This document shows positions 52,605 through 61,278 of a DNA stretch of 64,000 bases, in pieces. Below the pieces are notes generated by a model. It ran no database searches, had not been told where the DNA came from, and was given only the letters and a program-made list of their open reading frames with translations. Location: NCBI GenBank assembly GCA_050946935.1, contig JBMNVR010000002.1:124001-188000 (forward strand), written 5' to 3'. The position numbers and the translations under genes are program-made. Source of the DNA: UQRS01 sp050946935 (GTDB lineage: Bacteria; Bacillota; Clostridia; Oscillospirales; Acutalibacteraceae). Within the stretch, counting starts at the first letter, position 1, and each line of letters opens with the position of its first letter.

Positions 52605-53021
52605 TCAGAATTTTTCCGCGACCTCAAACACCTCAGCCGGAAGATCAGCAACGTCGCAGGATACAGTAAAGACGAATTTGGTATCCGACTCGGTAGAAAG
52701 CTTTGCCACCCGTTTTAAGAATCCGGCCAGCGCGCCATAGTCCCGGCCTCCGATTCGCAGGGTTGCGTCGACAAAAATATCGGTTACATCATAATTTCCC
52801 GCGCAAATGCCGGCCAGAAGACCGTAAAATGCGTCATATCCGGCAATGCCGTAAACAACCGTATCCACCAAGCGGACCTTATGTGTCAGATCAAATTTGA
52901 GAGCCGGACCCTGCTCGACGCAGACGACGTTTCCGTTGGAACTCTCAGCGGCGGCGTTGACCGCCTCAATCAGTTTTTTGGTTTTTCCCGAGCCGCGGTT
53001 TCCGATAATCAGTTGAATCAT
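52605..53021 (-). CDS. Small P-loop protein of unknown function
   Basis: A 138-residue protein beginning MIQLIIGNRGSGKTKKLIEA, a clear Walker A. 'TDIFVDATLRI' may serve as Walker B with Asp. The size is too short for a full AAA+ protein; it may be a minimal nucleotide-binding switch. Similar hypothetical proteins occur in Clostridia; no function is known to me. It lies between pgi and yceD on the same strand and may be co-transcribed with pgi. Confidence 0.7.
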   Translation of the reverse strand: MIQLIIGNRGSGKTKKLIEAVNAAAESSNGNVVCVEQGPALKFDLTHKVRLVDTVVYGIAGYDAFYGLLAGICAGNYDVTDIFVDATLRIGGRDYGALAGFLKRVAKLSTESDTKFVFTVSCDVADLPAEVFEVAEKF

Positions 53022-53085
53022 TTGTATCAGCTCCTATTCTTTTAATCCGGCCGGCCTCGCAAGAGGACCCGCGCCGGTATCTGGA

Positions 53086-54426
53086 TCATTTGCCCAGCCG
53101 TGCCTCCAGCTCCGCCTTGGCCGACTCATATCCCGGCTTGCCGAGAAGAGCGAACATGTTTTTCTTATAACTCTCTACCCCCGGCTGATCGAAGGGGTTG
53201 ACCCCCAGCAGATAGCCCGAGACGGCACAGGCCTTCTCAAAGAAATAGATCAGCCAGCCCAGGTGATATTCGTCCGCCTTATCAAGCGAGATCACGAGAT
53301 TGGGCACGCCGCCGTCAGTATGTGCGAGCACCGTCCCCTCGAACGCTTTTCGATTAATATAGGACATCGGCTTTCCGGCAAGAAAGTTCAGGCCGTCGCC
53401 GTCCTCCTTTTCCTCCTGGATTACGACGTCGCTGCCGCCGTCGGCGATCGTGACGACCGTTTCAAGCAGCATGCGGCGGCCGTCCTGAATATACTGCCCC
53501 ATCGAGTGCAGGTCGGTCGAGAATATGACCGAGGCCGGGAACAGCCCCTTGCCGTCCTTGCCCTCGCTCTCGCCGAAAAGCTGCTTAAACCATTCAGCCA
53601 TCATCTGGAACCGCGGCTCGTAAGAGACCAGCAGCTCAACCGCCTTGCCGCTGCGGTAAAAGGCATTGCGCAGCGCGGCGTAGGTGTAACAGTCGTTTTC
53701 CGAAAGCTCGGGAGAGCTGTACGCCTCCCTCGCGGCGGCGGCGCCCTGCATCAGGGCGGAGATGTCGGCGCCGGACACGGCGATCGGCAGAAGGCCGACA
53801 GCCGTCAGCACCGAAAAACGGCCACCCACGTCGTCAGGGATCACAAAACTCTCATACCCCTCGCGGTCGGCAAGCTGTTTTAGCGTACCGCGCGCCTTGT
53901 CGGTCGTACAGTAGATGCGGCGGGCAGCCTCCTCCTCCCCATAGCGGGAGATAAGCAGCTCACGGAAAACGCGGAAGGCGATGGCCGGCTCGGTCGTCGT
54001 GCCGGATTTGGAAATGATATTGACCGACACCCGCTTGCCCTCGCACAGCTCCAGCAGGTCGGACAGCGCCTGCCCGCTGATACTGTTGCCGGCAAAATAA
54101 ATATCAGGGGTGTCCTTTTTCTTTGCGTTGTACAAAGGGGAGTGCAAAAACTCAATCGCGGCGCGCGCCCCAAGGTAAGAGCCGCCGATGCCGATCACAA
54201 TCAGGATGTCGGTGTCGGACTGAATTTTCTTCGCCGCCTTGCGGATGCGATCAAATTCGGCCTTGTCGTAGGCAACCGGCAGATCCAGCCAGCCCAAAAA
54301 ATCGCTGCCGAGACCGACACCGGTATGCAACGTTTCATGGGCGGCCTTTACCTGCGGAACAAGACCCTTGAGATCGTTTTCCCGCAAAAAGCCGGAGGCA
54401 AACGCTGAAGTAAATTGAACAGACAT
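53086..54426 (-). CDS. pgi: Glucose-6-phosphate isomerase
   Basis: Glycolytic enzyme that interconverts glucose-6-phosphate and fructose-6-phosphate. The 446-residue short bacterial form has 'VIGIGGSYLGARAAIEFL', the signature VNIISKSGTTTEPAIAFR, 'DDVGGRFSVLTAVGLLP' and the C-terminal 'GVNPFDQPGVESYK'. GGAGG lies before the ATG. Its promoter is at 54485-54513. Confidence 0.97.
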   Translation of the reverse strand: MSVQFTSAFASGFLRENDLKGLVPQVKAAHETLHTGVGLGSDFLGWLDLPVAYDKAEFDRIRKAAKKIQSDTDILIVIGIGGSYLGARAAIEFLHSPLYNAKKKDTPDIYFAGNSISGQALSDLLELCEGKRVSVNIISKSGTTTEPAIAFRVFRELLISRYGEEEAARRIYCTTDKARGTLKQLADREGYESFVIPDDVGGRFSVLTAVGLLPIAVSGADISALMQGAAAAREAYSSPELSENDCYTYAALRNAFYRSGKAVELLVSYEPRFQMMAEWFKQLFGESEGKDGKGLFPASVIFSTDLHSMGQYIQDGRRMLLETVVTIADGGSDVVIQEEKEDGDGLNFLAGKPMSYINRKAFEGTVLAHTDGGVPNLVISLDKADEYHLGWLIYFFEKACAVSGYLLGVNPFDQPGVESYKKNMFALLGKPGYESAKAELEARLGK

Positions 54427-54484
54427 GAATCGTCCTCCAAAAAAGTAAAAACTGAAAACAAAGTACAGGCTTTGCTTTGATTAT

Positions 54485-54513
54485 ATATTACAATATTGTC
54501 CCCGCCTTTTCAA
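54485..54513 (-). promoter_or_regulatory. Promoter for pgi
   Basis: On the minus strand TTGAAA (54513-54508), 17 bases, TAATAT (54490-54485). Confidence 0.65.
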
Positions 54514-54575
54514 GGGGAATTGTAAAACTTATCTAAAAATTTACAGTTTCGTTAAATATGTCAGAATACTTTTGT

Positions 54576-55826
54576 TTAAAGTGCGAAAAGGCTTTGCAAA
54601 AGTCGGCTGAGGGCCGCGAAAAATGACATTTTCTCAACCGACTCTCCCGCTGTCAGCTCTATCCTCCCAAGTTCCTCTCCGTCAAGAGTGAGGACAATTT
54701 CCCCAAGCTTCTGACCGGCCCCCACCGGAGCCTCAACCGCCTCAACCATAGAGCAGTCCTGCACGATTTCTCCTTCCCTCCCCTTGGAGACAAGCAGAGA
54801 CAGCGGCGCACCGAAGGTAACCGATACGCTTTCAGCCGTGCCTCCGGAAACCGGAACGTTTTGCAACAATTCTTCGGCCGGAGAAATCTCCACCCGCGCA
54901 TAGCTGGCAAAACCGTAGTCGAGTAACTGCCTTGCCGCGTTAAAACGATCCTTGCTGTTTTCCGACCCCATAACAACGGCCACCAGCTCCATGCCATTGC
55001 GCGCAGCGGAGGCGCTCAGACAATGTCCCGCCGTGCTGGTCGTCCCGGTCTTAAGGCCGGTCGCCCCCTCATAAAAGCGGATCAGCTTGTTGGTGTTGAC
55101 CAGCTCCGACTGGCCGCCGCGCAGACTGTCCATCCAGACAGTCGAATAATTCTTCACCAGCTCGTGCCGCAGCAGTTCGGCCGACATGAGCGCCACATCT
55201 CTCGCGGTCGTCAGATGCCCCTCGGCATCCAAACCGGTCGCGTTAACAAAAGTGGTGTTCTGCATGCCGAGTTCGATGGCCCGGGCGTTCATTTTGGCGA
55301 CAAAGGCCTCCTCCGTGCCGGCGACCAGTTCAGCCAACGCGACTGTCGCATCGTTGGCCGAGGCGATGAAGGCGGCTTTCAGCAGCTCGTCAACCGTCAT
55401 GGTCTCTCCCGGCTCAAGCCAGATCTGCGACCCGCCCATCGAGCAGGCGTATTCGCTTGCAGAGACCTGGGTGTCCAGCGCAAAGTTCCCCTTGTCGAAC
55501 GCCTCCATCACCAACAACAGCGACATAATTTTGGTGATCGAAGCAGGCGCAAGCCGCTCATCCGGATTCTGCTCAAACAGCAACCGACCGGTTGAAATCT
55601 CTAACAGGACGGCGCTTTTAGCTGAGACTTCGCTCACGCCGCTTGCCAAGGCCGGCACCGATTCATCCAACGGCTCGTACGGATCTTCTCCCGCATATTC
55701 TGTGAAAACGCCGCTCGTTTCGGCCGCCGTGCCGGATACCTCATCTGCCCGCGCGGGCACGGCAAATCCGATCGCCATACAAACGGCCAGCAAAACGGCC
55801 GCCGCGGATTTCAGACGCTTTTTCAT
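54576..55826 (-). CDS. dacF: D-alanyl-D-alanine carboxypeptidase (DacF/PBP5 type)
   Basis: A low-mass penicillin-binding protein that trims the terminal D-Ala of peptidoglycan stem peptides. The 416-residue protein has a signal peptide (about 1-27), SITK nucleophile motif (near 100), SAN motif and LKTGTTSTAGHC. A C-terminal PBP5_C beta domain and a final amphipathic helix (SFFAALSRLLQSLFAL) for membrane anchoring follow. DacF in spore formers sets cortex cross-linking, but a vegetative role is equally possible. The ATG at 55826 follows GAAAGGGTG. Confidence 0.92.
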   Translation of the reverse strand: MKKRLKSAAAVLLAVCMAIGFAVPARADEVSGTAAETSGVFTEYAGEDPYEPLDESVPALASGVSEVSAKSAVLLEISTGRLLFEQNPDERLAPASITKIMSLLLVMEAFDKGNFALDTQVSASEYACSMGGSQIWLEPGETMTVDELLKAAFIASANDATVALAELVAGTEEAFVAKMNARAIELGMQNTTFVNATGLDAEGHLTTARDVALMSAELLRHELVKNYSTVWMDSLRGGQSELVNTNKLIRFYEGATGLKTGTTSTAGHCLSASAARNGMELVAVVMGSENSKDRFNAARQLLDYGFASYARVEISPAEELLQNVPVSGGTAESVSVTFGAPLSLLVSKGREGEIVQDCSMVEAVEAPVGAGQKLGEIVLTLDGEELGRIELTAGESVEKMSFFAALSRLLQSLFAL

Positions 55827-56184
55827 TGTACTACACCCTTTCACAAACGGCGGAATGATCCCGGTTGCTGCTCCGTATTCAACCTGTCCCGCCGAACCCG
55901 TATTGCACCGGATCGGCGTATACATCCTTTCCCTATGCAATACCTCTGTTTTTATAAAGTATATGTAGATACAAACAAAATTAGTTCTGTAAAACCAAAA
56001 ACATGCAGAAAGCACAGAGGGTTTGCTCCTTCGGAAGTTTCATCGCTCCGTCGAGGCCGACAGATCGATGTTTTCCGCCGGCCTTTACAGCACAGGCAAC
56101 TTTTTTGATCCGACCGCATATACATAGGATAAACCCGTATGGATTCCGGCGGATCACGCCGGTGAATTGAAGGAGGACGAACCC

Positions 56185-57477
56185 TTGACCATTCATATCG
56201 TCAAACCCGGAGAAACCCTGTATCAAATCGCCCAAAATTACGGTATCCCGCTGCGCGATGTAATCGACGCAAACGACATCCGGAACCCGGACCGGATTGC
56301 CGTAGGCCAGACCATCATCATCCCATTCCAGAGCAACACGCATGTTGTAAAAAGCGGCCAGTCCCTATATACGATTGCGAGCCGGCACGGCATCACACTT
56401 GACGCACTGATCGCGGCCAACCCCGATATTCAGCCGCCGTACACCATTTATCCCGGGCAGATCATCAACATACCCGGCGGGACAGAGAAGCTGGGCACGA
56501 TCGAGGTCAACGGATTTTTGTATTCCGACATCACCTCGGAAACGCTCAACCGGACGCTGCCGCATCTGACCTACGCCAGCATTTTCAGCACCAACGTCAC
56601 CGCCTCCGGCGGCCTGATGCCGCCGAACGGAGAGGGGCGGATCATCTCGGCCGCGCGAAGCAACAACGTAGCGCCGCTGATGGTTCTGACCAATTTAGAG
56701 GAAGGGCAAGGCTTTAATTCTGAAACAATCAGCGCGTTTTTATCCAGCCGGGCAGCGGTCGACCGCCTGATTGCCAATGTGCTGGAGGCTGTGCGCACCA
56801 AGCGCTATTACGGCGTTAACGTCGATTTTGAATACATTCCACCGGAGCAGCGGGAGAATTTTATACAATTTCTCCGCCGCCTGAAAAACGCGCTGCAAAG
56901 CGCCGGATACCCTCTGTTCGTCTGTCTCGCGCCCAAAATTTCGGACGATCAGCAGGGATTGCTGTACGAGGCGCATGACTACGCCGCAGTGGGTGAGATC
57001 GCTGACCGGGTCATTATCATGACCTATGAGTGGGGGTACATTGCCGGGCCGCCGATGGCCGTCTCTCCTTACATCGAGGTGCGAAAGGTCTTGGACTATG
57101 CCGTCTCGCGCATTCCGGCCGACAAGCTGCTCATGAGCCTGCCGGGTTACGGCTATGACTGGACCCTGCCTTTCAACCGGGGAGACAGGGCACAAAATCT
57201 TTCCATTACACAGGCGACCGAGCTGGCGGCGCGGTACGGCGCGGAAATCCAGTTCGACGAGGACGCGATGACCCCCTTCTTCACCTATTACGACAGCGAA
57301 GGACGAGAACATATCGTCTGGTTTGAGGATGCGGTCAGCGCCGACGCCAAGCTGCGCCTGGTACACGAATACGGGTTGGCCGGCGTAAGCTATTGGACCA
57401 TCAACCAGTTCTGGCCCCAGAACTGGGCGGCGCTGGACGCCCTGTACGACGTGAAGAAGGTACTGCCAGCCCGGTAA
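56185..57477 (+). CDS. Spore peptidoglycan hydrolase, LysM-LysM-GH18 (SleL/YaaH-like)
   Basis: A 430-residue protein with two LysM repeats (MTIHIVKPGETLYQIAQ, about 1-47; HVVKSGQSLYTIASRHG, about 53-98) and a GH18 catalytic domain. The catalytic Glu is in the strand GVNVDFEYI (near 215), with 'MTYEWGY' and 'GVSYWTINQFWPQNW' as further GH18 signatures. SleL/YaaH enzymes cut the cortex during germination; no signal peptide is seen, normal for this family. The start is TTG 56185, eight bases after AAGGAGG (56170-56176). Confidence 0.93.
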   Translation: MTIHIVKPGETLYQIAQNYGIPLRDVIDANDIRNPDRIAVGQTIIIPFQSNTHVVKSGQSLYTIASRHGITLDALIAANPDIQPPYTIYPGQIINIPGGTEKLGTIEVNGFLYSDITSETLNRTLPHLTYASIFSTNVTASGGLMPPNGEGRIISAARSNNVAPLMVLTNLEEGQGFNSETISAFLSSRAAVDRLIANVLEAVRTKRYYGVNVDFEYIPPEQRENFIQFLRRLKNALQSAGYPLFVCLAPKISDDQQGLLYEAHDYAAVGEIADRVIIMTYEWGYIAGPPMAVSPYIEVRKVLDYAVSRIPADKLLMSLPGYGYDWTLPFNRGDRAQNLSITQATELAARYGAEIQFDEDAMTPFFTYYDSEGREHIVWFEDAVSADAKLRLVHEYGLAGVSYWTINQFWPQNWAALDALYDVKKVLPAR

Positions 57478-57522
57478 TCCCCTTCTTTTTCTTGTAAACA
57501 AGCGCAAAAAGCAGTATAATTT

Positions 57523-57935
57523 AAGAAATAGCCGCCAGATCGGAGCAGAACGAAAAGAACCTCCGGCGGCGGGTATTTCTTGTCGCCGTGTCTCCCGGTT
57601 GTCATGCGAAAGCATGACGAGGGGGACGGCATCGAAACCGTTTTTTATTGCGGAGCAATAAGAAATAGCCGCCAGATCGGAGCAGAACGAAAAGGACCTC
57701 CGGCGGCGGGTATTTCTTGTCGCCGTGTCTCCCGGTTGTCATGCGAAAGCATGACGAGGGAGACGGCATCGAAACCGTTTTTTATTGCGGAGCAATAAGA
57801 AATAGCCGCCAGATCGGAGCAGAACGAAAAGGACCTCCGGCGGCGGGTATTTCTTGTCGCCGTGTCTCCCGGTTGTCATGCGAAAGCATGGCGAGGGAGA
57901 CGGCATCGAAATCGTGTTTTTTATTGCGGAGCAAT
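57523..57935. repeat. 137-bp tandem repeat, three copies, rich in hairpins
   Basis: Copies run 57523-57659, 57660-57796 and 57797-57935 (139 bases, with a 2-base insert). They differ at only a few positions. Each copy has GCCGCC/GGCGGC ends (as 57531-57536 with 57565-57570), a long hairpin with GAAA tetraloop (57722-57767 in copy 2: GCCG, TCTCCC and TTGTCATGC with their partners), and TATTGC-GGA-GCAATA at the end. No spacer diversity, so it is not a CRISPR. No gene is supported on either strand. Confidence 0.92.
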
Positions 57936-57943
57936 AAACAATA

Positions 57944-58044
57944 TACCATCGGCGGTAGGGAAATCCCTGCACTCCAGCGGAAACGCACCAAACCCCGGCG
58001 TTTTCCGGGGGCAAAAATGCTTGACGTCCCGACCGCCGATGGTA
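57944..58044 (+). promoter_or_regulatory. Possible structured leader of the downstream lipoprotein gene
   Basis: TACCATCGGCGGT (57944-57956) and ACCGCCGATGGTA (58032-58044) form a perfect 13-bp closing stem. Inside are AGGGA-AA-TCCCT (57957-57968) and CCCCGG...CCGGGG (57993-57998 with 58005-58010). The stem ends about six bases before the ribosome binding site TGAGGG. It matches no riboswitch that I can name. Confidence 0.6.
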
Positions 58045-58063
58045 AAATTCTGAGGGTATTTTC

Positions 58064-59269
58064 ATGAAAAGACTGTTTGCATTGCTGCTGATCCTCCTTT
58101 TGCCGCTGGCCGGCTGCACCGTCCCGGACCCCGCGAAAGAAGAGGCGTCCTCCGCCGTCTCGGCCGGGCCGGAGCTGCGGGGAATCTGGATCTCCTATTA
58201 CGAACTGAGCTTCGGCTGTCTGCCGGAGGCGGAATTCCGCTCCAAAATCGGGGAAATGTTTGACCGTGCGGCCGACTATGGGCTGAACGCGGTTTTTGTC
58301 CATCTTCGAGCCAACAGCGACGCTTTTTACCCCTCTGCCCTGTTTCCCTGGGCTCGGCAATTCACCGGAACGGACGGAAGTACGCCGGATTTCGACACCC
58401 TCGCCGTAATGATTGAGGAGGCTCACACCCGCGGCCTGTCCTTCCACGGTTGGCTGAACCCCTATCGCATTGCCGGCAGCTATGATGGTATCGAAACTCT
58501 GCATGACCGTCAGCCGGCCAAAACCTGGCTGACCGACGGCAACAGCGCCAACGACGGATGGGCGGTAGAGGCTGCCGGCGGCCTTTACTACAATCCCGGC
58601 GTGGAAGAGGTCCAACGCCTGATTCTCGACGGCGTGCGGGAGATTGCGGAAACCTACCCGCTCGATGGCATTCATTTTGACGATTATTTCTATCCCACAA
58701 CCGATGAAAGCTTCGACGCAACGGCCTATGCCGCCTATCGTGAGACGGCCGGCAGCGGCGTCATGTCGCTCGGCGACTGGCGGCGAACCAATGTGAACGC
58801 GTTGGTCGCGGGGGTTTACAGCATTTGCAAAAGCTATGGCAAAATCTTTGGGATCAGTCCGGCGGCTGCCATTTCCAAAGATCACAGCGACCGCAACTAC
58901 ACCGAGCTGTATGCCGATCTGCCGCTTTGGATGTCAACAGCCGGCTATGTTGACTATGTTGTGCCGCAGCTTTATTTCGGATTTGAATACCCGTATCAAA
59001 ATTTTTGCTTTGATAACCTGATTAAAAACTGGATCGAGCTTCCCCGCCTGGATTCGGTCAAGCTGTACATCGGCCTCGCCGCATATAAAATCGGGACCGA
59101 AGACGCCGGATCGGTAGAATGGACGATCTCCGGCGACATTCTGAAGCGACAGGCGTTGCTGGCAAGAGAAGCCGGCTGCCACGGGTTTGTTCTTTATTCC
59201 TACACGGCTTTTACAAACCAGGAGGCATTATTCCAAACCCAGATGCAAAATTTAAAGACCGTGCTTTAG
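58064..59269 (+). CDS. Lipoprotein with glycosyl hydrolase-like 10 (GHL10/DUF187, YngK-type) domain
   Basis: A 401-residue exported protein. The signal ends with lipobox LPLAGC (Cys near residue 18). The TIM-barrel domain starts at 'LRGIWISYYELS' and contains NAVFVHLRANSDAFYPS, 'GLSFHGWLNPYRIAG', DGIHFDDYFYP and 'VPQLYFGFEY', all features of GHL10. The family is predicted to act on glycans of the cell envelope, but activity is not proven here. The ATG follows TGAGGG at about seven bases and a structured leader. Confidence 0.9.
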   Translation: MKRLFALLLILLLPLAGCTVPDPAKEEASSAVSAGPELRGIWISYYELSFGCLPEAEFRSKIGEMFDRAADYGLNAVFVHLRANSDAFYPSALFPWARQFTGTDGSTPDFDTLAVMIEEAHTRGLSFHGWLNPYRIAGSYDGIETLHDRQPAKTWLTDGNSANDGWAVEAAGGLYYNPGVEEVQRLILDGVREIAETYPLDGIHFDDYFYPTTDESFDATAYAAYRETAGSGVMSLGDWRRTNVNALVAGVYSICKSYGKIFGISPAAAISKDHSDRNYTELYADLPLWMSTAGYVDYVVPQLYFGFEYPYQNFCFDNLIKNWIELPRLDSVKLYIGLAAYKIGTEDAGSVEWTISGDILKRQALLAREAGCHGFVLYSYTAFTNQEALFQTQMQNLKTVL

Positions 59270-59534
59270 TGAACCCGCTTCATCCGCAGTAAATCAACAT
59301 CTATGCACAGCGTATTTCAGGCGCGTCCACACCGCGCGGCTGCTTTGGACTGTGAGAAGGGCGGCCTACAGGTTTACATAAATCTGTAGGCCGCCCTTCT
59401 GTCCGAATTGCAAAATGGCCGAAATTCTGCCGATTTCCGGACGCTTTCTCCCTGTCGGGTTTCACACATCGCCTCTGCCATTTTTTTCAAATCATTTTCA
59501 ATTCAAAACCGTGTAAAATAATTTTGCCAAAAGC
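59270..59534. other. Intergenic stretch with a 17-bp palindrome
   Basis: AGAAGGGCGGCCTACAG (59355-59371) and its complement (59384-59400) flank a 12-base loop. Neither strand has a T-run after it, so it is not a typical terminator; it could be a stability hairpin for the lipoprotein mRNA. Confidence 0.55.
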
Positions 59535-59819
59535 TCATGATCTTTCAAACGCTTCCAGAGAAGCAAAAATCAGCTCCAATTCATCCGCCCAGCCGTCCAG
59601 CGGGTCGGTTGCGCCGCCGTTTACGCTTTTATGCAGATTGGAACAAAACGCCTCTCCCGAAGCCAAAAGCTCCCCAACGGAAATCTCTGCGCCCGCCGCG
59701 CCGCAAGCCTCACAAAAGGCAGTCGCGGGATCGGCTGCCGATTTGCAGTGCAGCAGTCGCTTTCGCAGTGAAGAATCTGTTTTTGCCTCTTCAAGCAAAG
59801 CGTAAAGTTTAAAATTCAT
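59535..59819 (-). CDS. Nif11-like small protein
   Basis: A 94-residue soluble protein, helical in its first half: LYALLEEAKTDSSLRKRLL, then 'DPATAFCEACGAAGAEISVGELLASGE', which fits the Nif11-like leader-peptide fold (helix, short acidic helix, 'G..is..el'). It contains four cysteines and a C-terminal part with DGWADELELIF. In some bacteria Nif11-like segments are leader peptides of modified peptides; here no modification enzyme is adjacent, so it may simply be a stand-alone domain. AGAGGGAAG precedes the ATG. Divergent from the lipoprotein at 59898. Confidence 0.55.
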   Translation of the reverse strand: MNFKLYALLEEAKTDSSLRKRLLHCKSAADPATAFCEACGAAGAEISVGELLASGEAFCSNLHKSVNGGATDPLDGWADELELIFASLEAFERS

Positions 59820-59860
59820 ACAGCTTCCCTCTCTTTTGGAATTTTTATAAAATTCACGGT

Positions 59861-59866
59861 TATAAT
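59861..59866 (+). promoter_or_regulatory. -10 box for the small lipoprotein gene
   Basis: Perfect TATAAT 32 bases before the GTG start; no good -35 hexamer at 17 bases, so the promoter is only partial by eye. Confidence 0.5.
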
Positions 59867-59897
59867 ACTAAAAATCAATATCTGGAGGTAACGAAAA

Positions 59898-60191
59898 GTG
59901 AAAAGGATAAAAACCATACTCATCGCCGTTTTGGCCATGTTTACAGTCGTGACCATGGCCGGCTGCAAAAGCAACACCGGCAATACAAGCAGCGGAGGTT
60001 CCTCGGGCACCGGTTCCACCGCGACGACGTCCAATCATCAATCGTCTGAAGCAGGCGCTTCGTCTCACGCGAGCAACAACGGATCCGGCGGCATTGTCTC
60101 CGGCACCGTCAGCACGGCAGAGGGCGTTGTGTCCGGCACGATGAGCACCGCGGAAGGCGTGGTCTCCGCCGTCGTTTCGGACGTAAAGTAA
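59898..60191 (+). CDS. Small Ser/Gly/Thr-rich lipoprotein
   Basis: A 97-residue exported protein. The signal peptide ends with the lipobox VTMAGC (Cys about 23). The mature part is low-complexity Ser, Gly, Thr and Asn, then two near-identical units GTVSTAEGVVSGTMSTAEGV. Such lipoproteins are common in this group; no function is known. The GTG start has CTGGAGG eight bases upstream. Confidence 0.75.
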   Translation: MKRIKTILIAVLAMFTVVTMAGCKSNTGNTSSGGSSGTGSTATTSNHQSSEAGASSHASNNGSGGIVSGTVSTAEGVVSGTMSTAEGVVSAVVSDVK

Positions 60192-60217
60192 TTTTTCTCT
60201 TTTACAGGAAACAGGCG

Positions 60218-60248
60218 CGGCGGCGGAACGCTTTCTCCGCCGCCGTTT
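60218..60248 (+). terminator. Terminator of the small lipoprotein gene
   Basis: CGGCGGCGGA (60218-60227) pairs with TCCGCCGCCG (60236-60245), followed by TTT. Confidence 0.75.
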
Positions 60249-60275
60249 ACATAAAATGTTTAACGTGCAACAGTG

Positions 60276-61049
60276 TCACTTCGCCAAGGTTCCGATTAAT
60301 TCGGCAATATCCGAGCAGCTTCGGCCAACCCGCTCGACAATTTCCGGCCGGCCGGAGGCAATCGCGTACCCATCGAACTCCAGCAGCATACCGAGGTCGT
60401 TGAAATTGTCACCGACGCTTAGGACGCGTCCGCCTTCTTTCGCCCCGATGAAGGCCAGATACTCCCGCAGTCCGGCAGGCTTGGAGACACCGGCCGGCAC
60501 AATATCGACACATGTGCCGTTGTGGAACGCCGCCAGCCATTTCCCATAACGAAGATTGACCTGCGCCGCAAACTCAGCGGCATCCGTTTCATTTCCGATA
60601 TTGCAGTCGACCTGATTGAACTGCCGGATCCGGTCGAGATGATGCACATGAATAAAATCTTCTTCCCCACTTCCGTCCCCTTCGATCCCGCCCGAGTTCT
60701 GGCCGTAAATGGCAAGAAAATGCGTCTGATCGACCGTGATCGCGGCATAAAGTCCACCCACGCTGATGATAAACGGAATCAGGGTATCGAGCACCTCACC
60801 CGGACAATAATGCCGCCGGATCAGGTGATCGCCGTCGTACAGAACGGCGCCATTGTTGCAGATCAGAAAATCATAGTCGGAAAAATCCACCCGGTGCAGC
60901 TCCCGCACAAAGCCGGAGTGCCCGCGGCCGGTCACGATTCCAAACCGGTTTCCTGCCTTGCGAAAAGCGGAAATGGCCGCCCGATCCGCGTCGCTGATCC
61001 CCTCCCCCCGTCGGAGGGTTCCATCATAATCGCTCGCCAGAATATACAT
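60276..61049 (-). CDS. HAD-family hydrolase, Cof-like
   Basis: A 257-residue Cof/YbjI-like phosphatase of HAD subfamily IIB. Motif I is ASDYDGTLRR, then 'FGIVTGRGHSG' (motif II), Lys in 'VSKPAGLREYL' (motif III) and GDNFNDLGMLLEF (motif IV). The substrate is probably a sugar phosphate or nucleotide. ATG 61049 follows GGAGAGG; an upstream in-frame start to 61130 has no site. It lies after pfkA with a hairpin between. Confidence 0.85.
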   Translation of the reverse strand: MYILASDYDGTLRRGEGISDADRAAISAFRKAGNRFGIVTGRGHSGFVRELHRVDFSDYDFLICNNGAVLYDGDHLIRRHYCPGEVLDTLIPFIISVGGLYAAITVDQTHFLAIYGQNSGGIEGDGSGEEDFIHVHHLDRIRQFNQVDCNIGNETDAAEFAAQVNLRYGKWLAAFHNGTCVDIVPAGVSKPAGLREYLAFIGAKEGGRVLSVGDNFNDLGMLLEFDGYAIASGRPEIVERVGRSCSDIAELIGTLAK

Positions 61050-61173
61050 CTGTCTATCCTCTCCTTCCCCCAACCGGGAGATAGCCCGCCGCTCAAAATC
61101 GGACCGGAAGCTCCGGCCCTTAAAAGCCAAATGTTATACAGGCCGCCGCGCCAAAACCTCGGTTTCTATATGC

Positions 61174-61210
61174 AAAATGCGGTGCGACCAGATAGGCCGC
61201 ACCGCATTTT
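61174..61210 (-). terminator. Terminator of pfkA
   Basis: AAAATGCGGTGCG (61174-61186) pairs with CGCACCGCATTTT (61198-61210); on the minus strand TTTT follows. Confidence 0.75.
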
Positions 61211-61278
61211 TGTATCCTCATCTCAAGGCCGCGAAGGCGCTTCGCGCACCCTACGCCATTCAAAAAATACAAAAACGA

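Noticed and set aside
57523..57935. CRISPR array
   Set aside because: The repeat unit is 137 bases in direct tandem with no variable spacers, and no cas genes are present.
57944..58044. FMN, TPP or cyclic-di-GMP riboswitch
   Set aside because: The overall branched shape is suggestive, but the conserved sequence blocks of these classes are absent.
57782..58885. Minus-strand ORF of 367 codons
   Set aside because: It is antisense to the GHL10 lipoprotein and runs through the tandem repeat; no ribosome binding site and no protein-like motifs.
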